Positions 45,452 to 58,229 are shown, counted from the stretch's first letter. The stretch: 60,000 bases of DNA from Cryptomeria japonica (GCF_030272615.1 NC_081412.1:99201796-99261795), one strand, 5' to 3'. Numbers and translations are program-made. The notes: generated by a model from the sequence alone, not told the origin.

Positions 45452-46685
45452 TGTTGGCATTTTGGTGCATTTTGTATGACCAATGAATGATATGGTTGTC
45501 ATTGTTGGCAACATCATCTTCCAAGTCTTCACAGTCTATCGACAGTAAGTAGACAGGTATACAGAGGTAAACTGGCTAAGCAATGTGTAGATAGGGTAAG
45601 TAACGAGTAGACCGGCACACAAGAGGTCAACCAACAAGCAGTGAGTAGACCAACACAAAAGAGGTCAACCAACTAACCAGTGAACAAATCAATATACATG
45701 ACGAAATCGACTAGGTAGATTTTGATCGGCACACCGACAGAGTCTGTAACCGACAAACTTGGTAACGTTCAGTTAACATCCAGTTAAACCGACAGTCTTC
45801 TTCAGTCAACTGACGGACTTATCGACATGAACGACTGTTTTGATAGAGATTCCTGGAATGATTTCTGGAGAGTGATTTATGGCGTGGTAACAAAATTTTG
45901 AATCTGATGTTTTGGAGGGAAATTTGGCGATGAAATCAAAGGTTAATAAATTCACTTAATTCTTTTTGATGAGTGTGTTGCTCATGTAAAAAGATGTATG
46001 TGAAAGTGAACACAAGGGGAGCAGAACAGAGTGCAGAGCCGAGGGATAGAGGACCGACAAAGTGAAGAGCCGAGGAAATCGACAGAGTGCAAAGCTTGAG
46101 GTATATTCAGGAAACCGATGTGTGCAAAGAAGACACAACCGGTGCAGATAGAGTATGATATTTAGTGTGATCTAATCAAGCTATTAGTAGCCACTCCAAC
46201 AGATCATCTTTCTGTTGCTTTCTAACCATTGCAACTAAAGTCCCTTAATAGGGTGGACTTTAACAGGTCCCATTGTAAAAATACCTTAACTGAGTGTCAT
46301 CTTAATTGATGATCCTAAGACCTTTAACAAGGCTACCTTTAACAGGGTAAAGGCACTGATAGACCTTAATCAAAATCCATTAACCAGGTGGCACCTAATA
46401 GTGTCTTTGTAATCTCCTAACAGGGATGGGTCCTCACCGGGCATACTCTAGAAGAGTACAAATTTTGTTAGTTCCTACTCACACCACGGTTTTCTCCCAT
46501 TTGGGTTTCCACGAGATAAATCTTGGTGTCACTATGTATCTTTTCATGCATGCATATTCTTATGCATTAATTATTTGTATTGATGAATATTAAGTTAGTG
46601 TTGACTTGATTTAAAAGTTTTAATTGTAAAAAATTGGTAGAGTGTTGATTCTCCCCTCGCCTCTCAGCACTAGTTGAGACTAACA
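45452..46685 (+). repeat. E7 3' LTR
   Basis: Starts TGTTGGCATTTTGG and ends GAGACTAACA, followed by GATAT. Confidence 0.9.
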
Positions 46686-46690
46686 GATAT

Positions 46691-47416
46691 GATGTAAAAT
46701 GCCTATAATAACAATGCGAAAATGAGGAATGCAAGGGATCCTTATTGCTCCAAAATGAGGGGTATTTATAGGAATTCTAAGGCCAAAGCTGAGGTGGTAA
46801 GAATCAACAGTCCAGATTTAATCTAAAGATATCAAGGGCCAAGATTGAGGAATTTGGAGAAGAGGTTGGAGGAAGGGACACTTGTCATCTCTATGGTGAC
46901 AAGTGTCAAGGAGCCTTGCTCATGAGAGGGAAAGTGTCCGAGGAGACATGTGGCAAAAGTTCCATGTGTCTCAAGGGGAGAATATCCAACCATAAGAGGT
47001 TAGGATAAAAGAGGTTAGGATGTGCAAGAGGATAGGGTTAGTTAGACCCTAGGATTAGATAGAATGGGTTAGGTTAGGGGATGGTTAGGTTAGGTGGTTA
47101 AAAGTTAGGAGCCATGTGCTCATTTGAATTTAGAAATTCAAATATTTGAAAAAGATAATTAATCTCAACAAATCATGATTTAATTTGTTTTAACTAATTA
47201 TGAGATTAGAAGAATGAATTTAGATTGGAGGAGGATTGATTAATCAAACGAGATTATGAAATGAACTATATAAATCAATCATGTAGGTTTATTTATTAGT
47301 AGATGAATAAGGGAATTAATCAAAATTGAATGTGAATTTGATTAATTGGGAAGGGGGATTAATTAAATAACTACGTATTTAATTAATTATCTTCAAACCA
47401 TTTTTAGGTATATACA
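46691..47416 (-). repeat. E6 left LTR, inner part
   Basis: Inverted counterpart of 48637-49362. It holds a degenerate GTTAGG-rich tract at about 47005-47105, mirrored at 48950-49040 in the right LTR. A TATA-like box on the minus strand corresponds to 49285-49294. Confidence 0.85.
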
Positions 47417-48636
47417 TTTTGCCCCTCTTTGAAGCTATGTGTGACGACGCGTTGGTTCAAAGAAGACTCGATTGATGATGTTGTTGATATCAATTTTGAT
47501 AGGACGCGAATTTGGTCTTGATTTCGATGCGGATTCGGTTTTGATATGATACTGATTCGATTTGAGATGATAAATCTCGATATGATGCAAATTTGATGTG
47601 GTTGATAGATTTTTGAGATGATAAATCTCGATATCATACCCCAAACGGTGATTGATAGATTTCGATGCGAGGATGCCCCCTCGGGAGATGAATCAGATAA
47701 TTTTTCAATATTTTTGAATTTTTCGCGATTTTTTAATTTTTTTTAGAGTTTTGAAATTTATACGATTTTTAATGATTTCCCAATTTGTAGATATTTTCAA
47801 AGTTGATCCGATTCATTTCCCGATAAGAAATTTGAAAACACTACTCTGGTAGGTTGATTAGTTGATTAGATGATTGAAAATAAGTGGAATAAAAATCCCA
47901 CCAAAATGCCCCACTTTGAGTTTAAAAAGGTGAATTCCTTTTACCATTCTCCATTTGTGCACTTGAGTTGTTTGAAAAATTGCTCTCGAGGAAGGAATGG
48001 CAATCCCGTACCACTAGCATAGGTTCGAACGAGTTCGGCGACACGAGCATCCTCCGGCCTATGGTCCATCAATACGTAATCCGAGAAAACCTAGCTTTGT
48101 TAAATTTTTTTCCTTGATTTTCGCAAAATTTAGTTAGTTTTAGAAAAAATCATTTTTTTATCATTTTTGCAATGTGGGTTTTAATTTTTTTTACATTTTT
48201 GAGATGGGATTTTCGAGCTTTAAAATGGGTTTTGAATTTAAAAAAAAAAAAATTAAATTTTTGCATTTTACAATGAATTTTTGGGTGACTTTAAAAAATT
48301 TTAATTTTAAAAAAATAAAAAATAAATTAAAATTTTGTCATTTGCATTTTTTTTTTTTTTGGGGGGGGGGTGGTGCCTCGACAGATGCCACCGATGGGCA
48401 TCCTCGCATCAAAATCTATCAATCAACGTCTGGGGCATGATATCTAGATTTATCATCTCAAAAATCTATCAACCACATCAAATCCGCATCATATCGATAT
48501 TTATCATCTCAAATCGAATCAGTATCATATCAAAACTGAATCTGTGTCCTATCAAAATCAATATCAACAACATCATCGATCGAGTCTTCTTTGAACCAAC
48601 ACATCGTCACACATCGCTTCAAAGAGGGGCAAAATG
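47417..48636. other. E6 centre: paired inner flanks and unpaired spacer
   Basis: 47417-47692 pairs with 48383-48636 and contains short inner repeats (GAGATGATAAATCTCGATAT at 47564 and 47615). The spacer 47693-48382 is AT-rich with a poly-A/poly-T/poly-G stretch near 48240-48370. No coding sequence is recognised. One end of the spacer probably marks the junction of a deletion. Confidence 0.65.
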
Positions 48637-49745
48637 TATACACCTAAAAATGGTCTAAAAATAATTATTTAAATACGTAGTTATTTAATTAATCTCCCTT
48701 CCCAATTAATCGAATTCACAAGCAAATTTGATTAATTTCCTTGTTCATCTACTAGTAAATAAATGTGCATGATTGATTTATATAGTTCATTTCATAATCT
48801 CTTTGAATAATTAATCCCCCCCCCCATATAAATTCATTCTTCTAATCTCATAATTAGTTATAACAAATCAAATCATGATTTGTTGAGATAAATTATCTTT
48901 TTCAAATATTTGAATTTCTAAATTCAAATGAGCACATGGCTCCTAATTTTAACCACCTAACCTAACCATCCCCTAACCTAACCCATTCTATCTAATCCTA
49001 GGGTCTAACTAACCCTATCCTCTTGCACATCCTAACCTCTTTTATCCTAACCTCTTATGGGTTGGATATTCTCCCCTTGAGACACATGGCACTTTTGCCA
49101 CATGTCTCCTCCATTGGACACTTGCCCTCTCATGAGAAAGGCTCCTTGACACTTGTCACCACAGAGATGACAAGTGTCCCTTCCTCCAACCTCTTCTCCA
49201 ACTTCCTCAATCTTGGCCCTTGATATTTTCAGATCAAATATGGACCGTTGATTCCTGCCACCTCAGCTTTGGCCTTGAAATTCCTATAAATACCCCTCAT
49301 TTTGGAGCAATAAGGATCCCTTGCATTCCTAGTTTTTGCATTGTTATTATAGGAATTTTACATCATATTGTCTAGCATTAATTGTTAATTAAATTAATCA
49401 TAGTTCATTTTCATATTAATCTAGTTTCATTTTATCAATCATGTAGTTAGAATAGATCATTCTAGCTAAATCATTCATCAATCATCATACATTTCATACA
49501 ATTTACACAATCAATCATGAAGTAGCTACTCAACTCTTGAGTTGCCACTTTGGAGGTCATTGCTCCGCTGAGAGCCAACAATTATTCAACCTTCAAGGTC
49601 CTCAAGAATAGAGGAAGATGGGACATTTGAAAGGAGGTTATGGGTTTGCATCTTTAATTTAGATCTTGTATTTTCTTCCTACTTATGTTTTATTGTCTCA
49701 TCTATGTGTATGCTTGTTTCATTTAACCACATATTTAGCATCACA
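48637..49745 (+). repeat. E6 right LTR
   Basis: 1109 bp, TGTATACACC to GCATCACA, with a purine tract (AAAGAGGGGCAAAA) just before it and CTATAAATACCCC at about 49285 as TATA box. It is uninterrupted and close to its inverted partner throughout. Confidence 0.85.
49285..49294 (+). promoter_or_regulatory. E6 right LTR TATA box
   Basis: CCTATAAATACC lies about 650 bases inside the LTR. A sequence match only. Confidence 0.5.
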
Positions 49746-50019
49746 CTTATCACTCTAGCATCTAAGGCCCATTGTAGATACGAATGGACGTTGCACTCTC
49801 CCTATTATTGATGGTACTTGTATGATATTGTATGTTGTGTGTGCACTATGTATGGTTTGTGTGTAATCCTTCCTATACCCATGTGTATTCATGTATGAGT
49901 GTTTGGGTTGTGTGACTATCTCCACGAGAACGATGAGGTGGACCTAAGGGTTCTACATGGTCATGTAGCATTGAAAGCACCACTGGGGATATGTAGACTT
50001 AGATTCAAGGATCCACATT

Positions 50020-50024
<5 letters not shown>
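49746..50024. other. Non-coding stretch right of E6
   Basis: No gene. The block at about 49935-49995 (GAGGTGGACCTAAGGGTTC ... CACTGGGGA) resembles 53360-53435 at perhaps 75%, suggesting remnants of an old repeat. Confidence 0.4.

Positions 50025-50070
<46 letters not shown>
50025..50070. repeat. (CT)n microsatellite
   Basis: Uninterrupted CT dinucleotide, 23 units. Confidence 0.98.
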
Positions 50071-50072
<2 letters not shown>

Positions 50073-50847
50073 GCTTTCAAGTTCTTCAATTCAAACAAAA
50101 TGTAATTGTAGTTCTTTAATTATTGAGTTCAATTTCAAACTCTCCTAACACTCATTTTATTTTTGTAACACCTCTCTAACCCTAACACAATAAAGTAGGT
50201 ATTATGATACTGAACCTACACTTAGATAAAAATGAAGTAAATATTTACATGATAATCAATGTAGATAAAGAAAATTGTTAGATCTACTGGTCACTATGAT
50301 GATAATGTGTCTAGAAATATAGTTAATTATTCAAAGTAGCATGGTTATGTTTCTATGGATGTTAGATGGGAAAGGGATGGCATCACATCATTTCAATAGA
50401 TGATAATGCATGTGATGTTAAAATTCCCATCCAACGAATTTAATATTTTGGTTGTTTATATATGTATACGAGGATGCCTAGAAATAATGTGAAAATATCT
50501 TGATTATGTTAGTTAGGAGGTGGTAATTTGACGATACTCTGATAATGATGTAATGTGTAGTTGACAAGTGAGTTTTATAACCATGTTTACTACGTGATCT
50601 CTTTTGGGAAATGAATAATAATTGGTAACAATCTCCATGTCAATTTCCAGATTGTGTTTCTTTTGGACTTATGTTGACTTTAGTTGCATGTTATCTGCTA
50701 GGAGTAAACATACTCAATTGATCTTTTGGATGTTGTTCATGCATAATGACTCTATAAGTGTGATATCATATTAGGTATGTGTGTGTGGACATACTCATTT
50801 GATCTATGATGGTGGACTATTCATGATGACTCTATATTTTAGAGACT

Positions 50848-50880
<33 letters not shown>

Positions 50881-53353
50881 ATGATTATGAGGACATATTG
50901 ATGATATTAGGGTTTATTATTTATGATTTTTGTATTATGATTATAATGGATCACGATGTACTAACATGTGTTTCATGTGATCTTATTGGAGAATTGATTA
51001 TGATTTCTGATATTCTTATGTATATATCATGATTATGTGTATGTGTATATGTATATATATATGTTGTGCAAGTGTTTTGTGTTTTGGTTGATGTGGGTAC
51101 AAGGCATTGAATCCACCTAGCTTCACAGGCATGAGCATGGCTATACAATATCTGATGGTGGTTATATGGAGATAGCATCGAGGTCCATCTGACCTAACCC
51201 TAGCCATTGTCTCAAATTAGGGTGATAATCTTGGTCTTGGAGTATACCTTCTCGGGTTGCCATGAAGGCAAAGTTTGTGTACCTTATGTCAGTGATCTTT
51301 GATTGTGTGGTTTTTTTTGAATTTATCTTGGTTATGATTATTATCATTTACATCATATTATTATTAGTAATATTTATGTTATTAATTCTATTATTAATAA
51401 TGTGAGTAATCCTCACCTTTATTTCAATTATCATTATTTTCACCCTTATGTGATATAATTGTTATTGTTAGTATTGTCATATTTTTTATGTGTATTAATG
51501 TGAGCACAATTATAGTGCAAGTATATTTTATGTTTGGTGGGGGTAAATAATTATTAAATAAATAAAATGTATTTTTGGTGGGAATTGGTTTAATTTGTGG
51601 AATTAATTAATAAATTACTTAATAAATGATTTATGTTTATGTTATGTTTTTTGGTTATAGTGTTGGTTGGGTTGGTTGCATTCCCATACAACTTTTATGA
51701 GTAATATTCATTTGTTTTGGTTTTCGGTTCTTGGAGAGTTTTGGCTGCAATTTTTTGTTGGAAATTTTGGAGAAGGGTTTTGGTGTTCAAAATTTGGATG
51801 ACTTACAATTTTGGGCTAGATTTTTATGGAGATTTTGGTTGGTGATTGCTTATATTCCATCAAGGCTTGAATTGTGAGAGGGATTTTCTATAAATTTATT
51901 GAATTTTATGTTGTTTGGAGAGGGCTTTGGTTGGAACATTTTGGTGTGCAGGCTTCATTTCTTTACAGGCTTCTCCATTTCCTTTGTTTTTTGAATCTCA
52001 AGGTAGGGTTCTTCTTCCTCCTTGTATTTTATTTGAATTTATTACTTTGAAATGGAAATGTGATGTATTTAATATAATTTCTATCAATCTAAAAGTTTCT
52101 TCCATTTTTGGTTTGAAATTGATAGTTTTTATTTTGAAAAGCATCAGTTTTCATTGTGCAAATTGAGGATTGTTTGAGAGTTTGTTGTCTTGTTCTTCAT
52201 GTATGGGTGTTGGTGATAGTTTTATTGATTTTATGAAAGTTAATTATGCACATATCAAATGGGTTGTGCTCTGATTTTGATTATATAAATGTTTTGTTAC
52301 CCGATTGAGCTCCCAAAGTCACCCCTACGCAAATGGGCAAGGTTTTGTGCAACTGTGCAATTTCTGGCTTCAACTAAGAAGTGCTAGGCTAATAATGTGC
52401 AAGTTTGGGCTGAAAATGCCTAGAATTAGCTTTAAAATGTGCAAAATTATCCTACAAATGCATAGGAATTGGGCTCAATTGCATAGCTCTTTGTTTGATC
52501 TTGTTTTGGTTCTTGGAGTGTCCCAAAGGATCAGTTTGGTCTTGTACCTTGTCTATCATGTGGTTTTGAGTCTGATTGATTGGATTTAGGTTTATTTTAT
52601 ATTTATATGATTTATTATGGAAGAACCCAATTGATTTTGTATTTGGGAGTGGTTTTGTGGCTGGATCCTCAATGTGAAGGCCTAAAGAGACCTATGTGTA
52701 TGACTATGTGTTTCGATTTTGGATTATGGATTCATGAATGTTCTATATGAGATATGTATGTCCTAGATGCTTAATTATTATTTTAATTTAACCCTATGGT
52801 ATGGGTATCTAAATGCAATTAGGGAGAGTGACTTGCAATAAGGGCCAGGGCCCTAAAGTGGCTACCAAGGTAACTCATGGGAGAGTTTCTTAATAAAGTG
52901 GTAACCTAATTAATGAACTGGGGTAAAACACATTAATAAGATAATATGGTGCCCTGTCCTTGGCCTTGGGTGCTTGTACAAAATAAGGATGAGAGTGGGA
53001 AGGCCTGGTTGTTCGAGGGGCATTAATCTGGCATAATCGAACCTCCTTGTCTTAATGAAAGGACTATTTCAGTTCTACATGAGCTATCAAATGGGGACTA
53101 GAGCCTAGACAGGCTACCATGGTAGCTCATGTTAAGGCTATGCACACTCTTTACTTCTTGTACTCTAGTATCCTATCCTATGTGGTTGTGAGTAGAAGCC
53201 TCTGGAGGAGCTTGGTGATGCTTTATATTTTTCCTTATTTTGGGATTTATACTTGTGTATACCTTACATTCCCTTGGATGTCAGTGTTGTACTTTAGAGT
53301 ACATCTTTTTTCCCTTCCTTGTTTTCTTATGTGTTTGGAGCCTTGTATCTATC
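50071..53353. other. Non-coding, repeat-remnant region
   Basis: No credible coding sequence. Contains an (ATG)n run at 50848-50878, a loosely repeated ATGTGCAA/ATGCATAG theme at 52318-52495, and a direct repeat of a GGCTACCA-GGTA-CTCATG block at about 52858 and 53112. Open frames such as 50781-51032 and 52305-52589 come from low-complexity sequence. Confidence 0.55.
50848..50878. repeat. (ATG)n microsatellite
   Basis: About ten ATG/TGA triplets in a row. Confidence 0.95.
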
Positions 53354-56300
53354 TCTTGTGCACGGTGGGGTAGACTTGAGGGTTCCACATGGTCAAGTGG
53401 TTGTTGCCAACCTCCATTGGGGACCAATGGTCTTGTTCATGTGCATTGGAAGGATCTTGTCTTCTTCATTCCAACACCTTTTCATTCTAGTTGCAAGTTA
53501 TCTAGTAATTGTAATAATGTTATGTAACATTGAGTATCATTGCAATTGTATTATTATTGATTCTTGAACACTCCATGAGGCGGTTGATGTAATTTAAAAT
53601 AATATAATTATATTCAAATTGTAATGGTAGAATAGTGTTTAGGTAGATTAGTGTTGGTACCTACTACTCATATGTGATTATGTGTCCTATCTTACTTCAT
53701 GTTGAAAGGTTATCATATGAACATTTGTTTTGGTGCTTAAAATGAACTTAGTTGTAGATGTAGATGTTCTTATGTTATGTAATGTCATAGTTATTTCATA
53801 ATGATTTGTGTATCTTAGATCTTGTTTAGAAGCATTGCATAGTAGCAACATTAGGGAACCCATAGAGGACACAATTTTAAATGTAAGTTTATCTTCCGCT
53901 CGTGCATTGTAATGGTCATATTTATGATGTTTATCATGATATGTTAACGATATAATATATATTGTGTAAAAAAGAATTATTTATATGTTATTTTATTTTG
54001 TTAGTTGTTAGTCCTCTTGGGTTCCTTAACGATGTGTTACAAGTTTTCTCATTCCTCTAAGCATTATATGACCATTTCTATCCTTGAATTAACTCTCAAC
54101 TCAAGAACATGAATCCTATCCTACTTTTAAAACTTAAACACGTTCCTATTTGGGCCCTACTTTAAGTGTGCCCTTTCTCATATATCACATCATGTGAATT
54201 ACCTTGAACCAATATTCTTAGACTCTTAATCAAGAGGATTGCCTCTCTAGCCAAGTATTCCATACTCAAAATTGTTGAAATCCTTGCAATTCCTTGTCAA
54301 ACTTCTTCAATTGTACATTAGACACTTGAATTGTTTTTAGGTATATTGCGTAAAATGTGTATTGGATTAAGGGAAGATTGCTCTCCCACGTTTGTTGGTT
54401 GGAATAAATCAACATACAAATCAGGTTCAACACCCTTAGTAGTTAAAGCATGAGAATTCATGAGTCAATAAATTCTTCTCATGGGAATCTCATATTCAAA
54501 AAAATGTGTTATGAAACTCATAAACAAGTATAAGCTTAAAAAACATACACTTATTCCTAGAAAGAGGTAAGTTTGTTTATTTTAATTCTTTGGTTTATCT
54601 CACAAAATTTATTGCAAATGTAATATGAGATGATGCGATTAATTAAGTGATATGCAATGACAATGACGTGATTAATTATCTAGTTAATTAAATGCAAGTA
54701 CATAAATAACAAATTTAAAAAATGATTGCACATATCAACAATATTATGTAGATAAATAAGATCTATTCCTTAAAATAAAATAAAAAAATATGCAAGTGCA
54801 AGACAAGTCAGGTTCATGAAATGATATGGTGTTTAAATGAGATCCTAGCCTATGAATGCAAATTAAGATCTTACTATTCCACACATAATGATGGAGAACA
54901 TATATAGGTTCAACTACAGTCCTAATAAGAGAGTTGAATGCTTGGAATTTTGTTCCTTTTTGGGTATGCAACAAAATTGAATTTGTGGAGTGTGTTTAGG
55001 ATCTAGGATTAATGATAGAAAAATAATAACTTAAAGCAATAACAATAGATTACAGAGCAACAATAAAGCAAAATAAGCCATATTTAGAAATAAGACATAT
55101 AAAAGAACCTAGAACCACAAACTAGAGTTGAAAGTGCTAGACATGGGTGCAAGGTGCCCTAGTCTGAGATGCTTGTGAATGACAAAAAGCAACAAAATTA
55201 TAGTTAGGAGGCCCTATAGGTATCTCTCCTAAAAAATTAGTTAAACAATGTCAAGCATAGGTGTTGGGGGCCCTAGTCTAGGTGTCTTCGCCTGTTCAAA
55301 AATCGTCACGACCTATAAAAATCTATTTCACACTCTTACAACACTTTTGTTATTAGATCTTAATCTACAGACATAAAAATGGTGAAGAAGGGTTGTAATG
55401 TAAAGGGGTTTTCTTACGCCAAACCCCGTGTTGGTGTTTCCACCTCCACAACAACTAATGGTGGTGAAAAAGAGTGTATGCACTAGGGAAAACAAAGGCT
55501 CAACAATAAGGGAAATGCTGAAATGCCAAATGTCATCTCAAGTATGCGCCCTTGGTATGAATTATCACATAAAGCTTGATGTTGCTACAAGATGTTAATT
55601 CATGCTTTCATCATGGAGAAACACATTGTTGTTGATCATGATTGTTGTAACAAAGATGTATGCTTGAATGTTTTTCTCCTTGATTGCATATCTATGCTCA
55701 ATAGGATGTGTTGGAATGTTTTCTTAAGACTCTAAGTTTGAAATGAGAGATGGAATTGTATTTATATCTAAATTACACCTTTTTGAATTTAATTTTTGGG
55801 GAAGGTTGACATCGAGAGGAAAATTATTGCTATATGCAAAGTCCACATTCATCTTTCGAAGTTTAGGTCCAAATTGCCTAGTCAGGGGTGCCTAGTGACC
55901 TAGTCCTAGCATTTTGAGCCATGGAAAGGTCATGAATAAGGAATGCACCAAGTTTACAAAAACGGTCCCTAAACTGGGCACAATCAAACATAAAATAGAC
56001 ACAAGCACCAAAGTGGGTCCAAACCTAGTGTGAAATTGTGAAGGAATATAATTTATGACAATACATTGCCAAACAAATATATAGCTAATTAACTATAGTT
56101 AAGTAATTAAAAAAAACATCTAGGAGATAAAAATAACCTCCTAACATTGGTTGTCTGGATTAATAAAAATTCTCGATACATTGAAGATAAAACTCATAAA
56201 CATGCAAGTGGCCTATATGATGATCACACAAATTTGGTTTCTTTTTAATCCTTTATAGTTGATGTGTGATCTAACAATCAAACAATCTAATACTAAATCA

Positions 56301-56739
56301 TATTAAATATTTTTAAATAGCATTACATAATAATATGTCACACAAATGTGTGTTAGGTCAACTCATAATGACTAGGAGAAAGGAGAAAGATAATTTAAAT
56401 TCAATGCATAGAGACTCAAGGATCATTTTACACTCGTGGAGATTGAATTAGATCAATTTTGCATTACTCATAAATGAATCAAAAGGATAAGGTGTTAATC
56501 ATCAAAGTGAGTCTTGAATATATTGGAATATATGAAAACACACATGCATGAAATTGAGATATGAGTGAATAGGTGGTGAATGCATGGGAATAAGTGCAAA
56601 TGGAAATAAAATGTAGATGGATAGGGACTAGGCCATGACCCAAGCTTAACAAAAGAGCATACCACTTGCCAATATGTAATTGCATCAAGATGTTATCATC
56701 AAGGTGTTGATAGTTTTGATACTTAATGTTAAGTACAGA
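53354..56739. other. Non-coding, AT-rich region
   Basis: Starts with the second copy of the GGGTAGACTTGAGGGTTCC block. The remainder has no recognised gene, RNA or intact mobile element. A phrase near 55150 (GTGCAAGGTGCCCTAGTC) recurs loosely near 55262 and 55885 and may be repeat debris. Confidence 0.5.
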
Positions 56740-58229
56740 TGTCAAGCCAATAAGATGAGAGGAGGGGGGGGTGAATCATACAAACTTAATCTTCCATAAA
56801 AACATCAGATTCAACCTCGGTAACATATATTTCAGTAATATAACCAAAACTACTAAACATGCAAACTCAAAAGCATATAAACATCATAACACTCATAACA
56901 CCAGATTTAACGTGGAAACCCAAATAGGGAAAAACCACTGTGGGATTTCGGACCCACTAAGAAATATACTCTTCTAGAGCATGCTCAGTTAAAAGCAAAT
57001 CCTGTTAAAGATTACAAACACATTGCTAGATGTGACCCGGTTAAGGGATTTCCCTCATATCTGTTAGGATCTTCACCTTGTTAGAAGTGACCTTGTTAAA
57101 GGATTTCAAACACTCAATCAGAATGTCACCTTGCTAGAGGGTTTTACAAATAAGACTGTTAAGTCCACTCGGTTAAGAGATTTTCTGTCACTTTACAAAA
57201 TAACAGTAACAAAAATCTATCTGCAACTTCACATCTAAAATGCTAAAGAAAATTCTTATTTGCTCAATACAATATAAGACGTATCTTGTCCATCTGATGG
57301 GCTCTATATTCTGTTATTCAAACAGGTCTTCAAGCTTCTATGCTTGGTAATCACTATGTAGCATCCATGTGCATACACTTGCCCGCATACATTGTTTATC
57401 AACAGTTCCTTATTTATGAACAATTCGCCAACTGCTTAAACTCCTTGATCACATTTCCCATGATCAATCATAGCCATCAGATATTCAAACTTTGACCAGT
57501 TTCAATGTATCTTTCGATCTGAAAATGTTTTACCCTGCCTTGGAACTTGCATACATTTCTTGGAACTTGTGCTAGGGTATTGCGGTTCAATCTGAGCTAT
57601 AGATCTTCCTGCCGATTTTCCTTTTCCATAGATTCTTTAACAAACTTCATTCACGGCATACCAATCATTTAATCATAGCCAGCTCATCAACTTCCTTCAT
57701 TAAATAATGCTTTTATTCATTCAATGCATTCTGTTATTACTCTGTTGCAACTCGGTAAATACTAAACTTCACTCGGTAGACATACCGCCTTCATTAACCG
57801 ATAGCGATAACCTTAGGGTTTACCGATTAGGTTCCTTAGGGTTTACCGACTAGGTTCTTTGTTCAGTAACATAGTATACTCTTAACCTTACAATCAATAA
57901 CATATGTATGATATCAAAACAATCTAAACATCATGATCTCATCGTTGTCTAACTCGGTAATAGTTGCCCATTGAATAACTTATTCCTCCCCTTATTCATC
58001 ATATTCTTTCGGTGTCTTTTACCGACATCTTTATACTCATCAAATCATACTTCTCAAGATATGGCAACATCATACTGAATTAGAAAATCAATTTCTTGAC
58101 ATCAATGACAAAATAATAATATTAAGACAGTAAACATCCTTAATCAGTTATATCCATAATCATCAACAACCTTCTCAATATTCTTATTGAAATGCCAACA
58201 ATCTCTCCTTGTCTGTTATAATGCTAACA
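56740..58229 (-). repeat. E8 3' LTR (approximate ends)
   Basis: The outer end is placed at TGTCAAGCC (plus) and could be off by some tens of bases. The inner start is either TGTTAGCATTATAAC (58229), directly after the purine tract, or TGTTGGCATTTC (58200), the form seen in E7. Both TGTT(A/G)GCATT starts sit 29 bp apart, each preceded by a GGAGA purine run. Confidence 0.65.

Larger units (their letters stand above)
38930..46685 (+). mobile_element. E7: non-autonomous Sirevirus-like element with accessory ORF
   Basis: LTRs are at 38930-40170 (1241 bp) and 45452-46685 (1234 bp), flanked by the exact duplication GATAT (38925-38929 and 46686-46690). Removing E7 with one GATAT restores the E6 LTR. 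PBS TGGTATCAGAGC at 40173-40184; purine tract AAAGGGGGAGTT against the 3' LTR. The inside holds a coiled-coil/zinc-knuckle Gag fragment and an accessory ORF of about 960 codons; no RT, integrase or RNase H. It has the same gene plan as E4 but a different LTR. LTR copies differ at very roughly 10% of sites by eye, so it is older than E5. Confidence 0.9.
38549..49745. mobile_element. E6: head-to-head pair of full-length LTRs with inner sequence
   Basis: Two LTR-like units of one family in opposite orientation: minus at 38549-47416 (interrupted by E7; net 1107 bp) and plus at 48637-49745 (1109 bp). Each ends in TG...CA-type termini (TGTATA.. / ..CATCACA), and each has AAAGAGGGGCAAAA at its inner border, as expected for a polypurine tract before a 3' LTR. 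Pairing continues inward for another 250-275 bp (47417-47692 with 48383-48636). The middle 690 bp is unpaired and non-coding. The outer flanks AATAT and CTTAT do not form a duplication. Read as two separate insertions joined by a deletion, or as one rearranged element. Confidence 0.75.

Noticed and set aside
47005-47105. Interstitial telomere
   Set aside because: The words are irregular and not the plant TTTAGGG repeat; the tract is part of the LTR in both copies.
48022-48060. GGTTCGAAC block suggesting a tRNA T-arm
   Set aside because: No acceptor or anticodon stem can be drawn around it.
38544-49750. Target-site duplication around E6 (AATAT / CTTAT)
   Set aside because: Only three of five bases agree and the sequence on the two sides is unrelated.
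52305-52589. 94-codon plus-strand ORF in the silent region
   Set aside because: Built on a repeated ATGTGCAA theme; no domain and no conserved partner.
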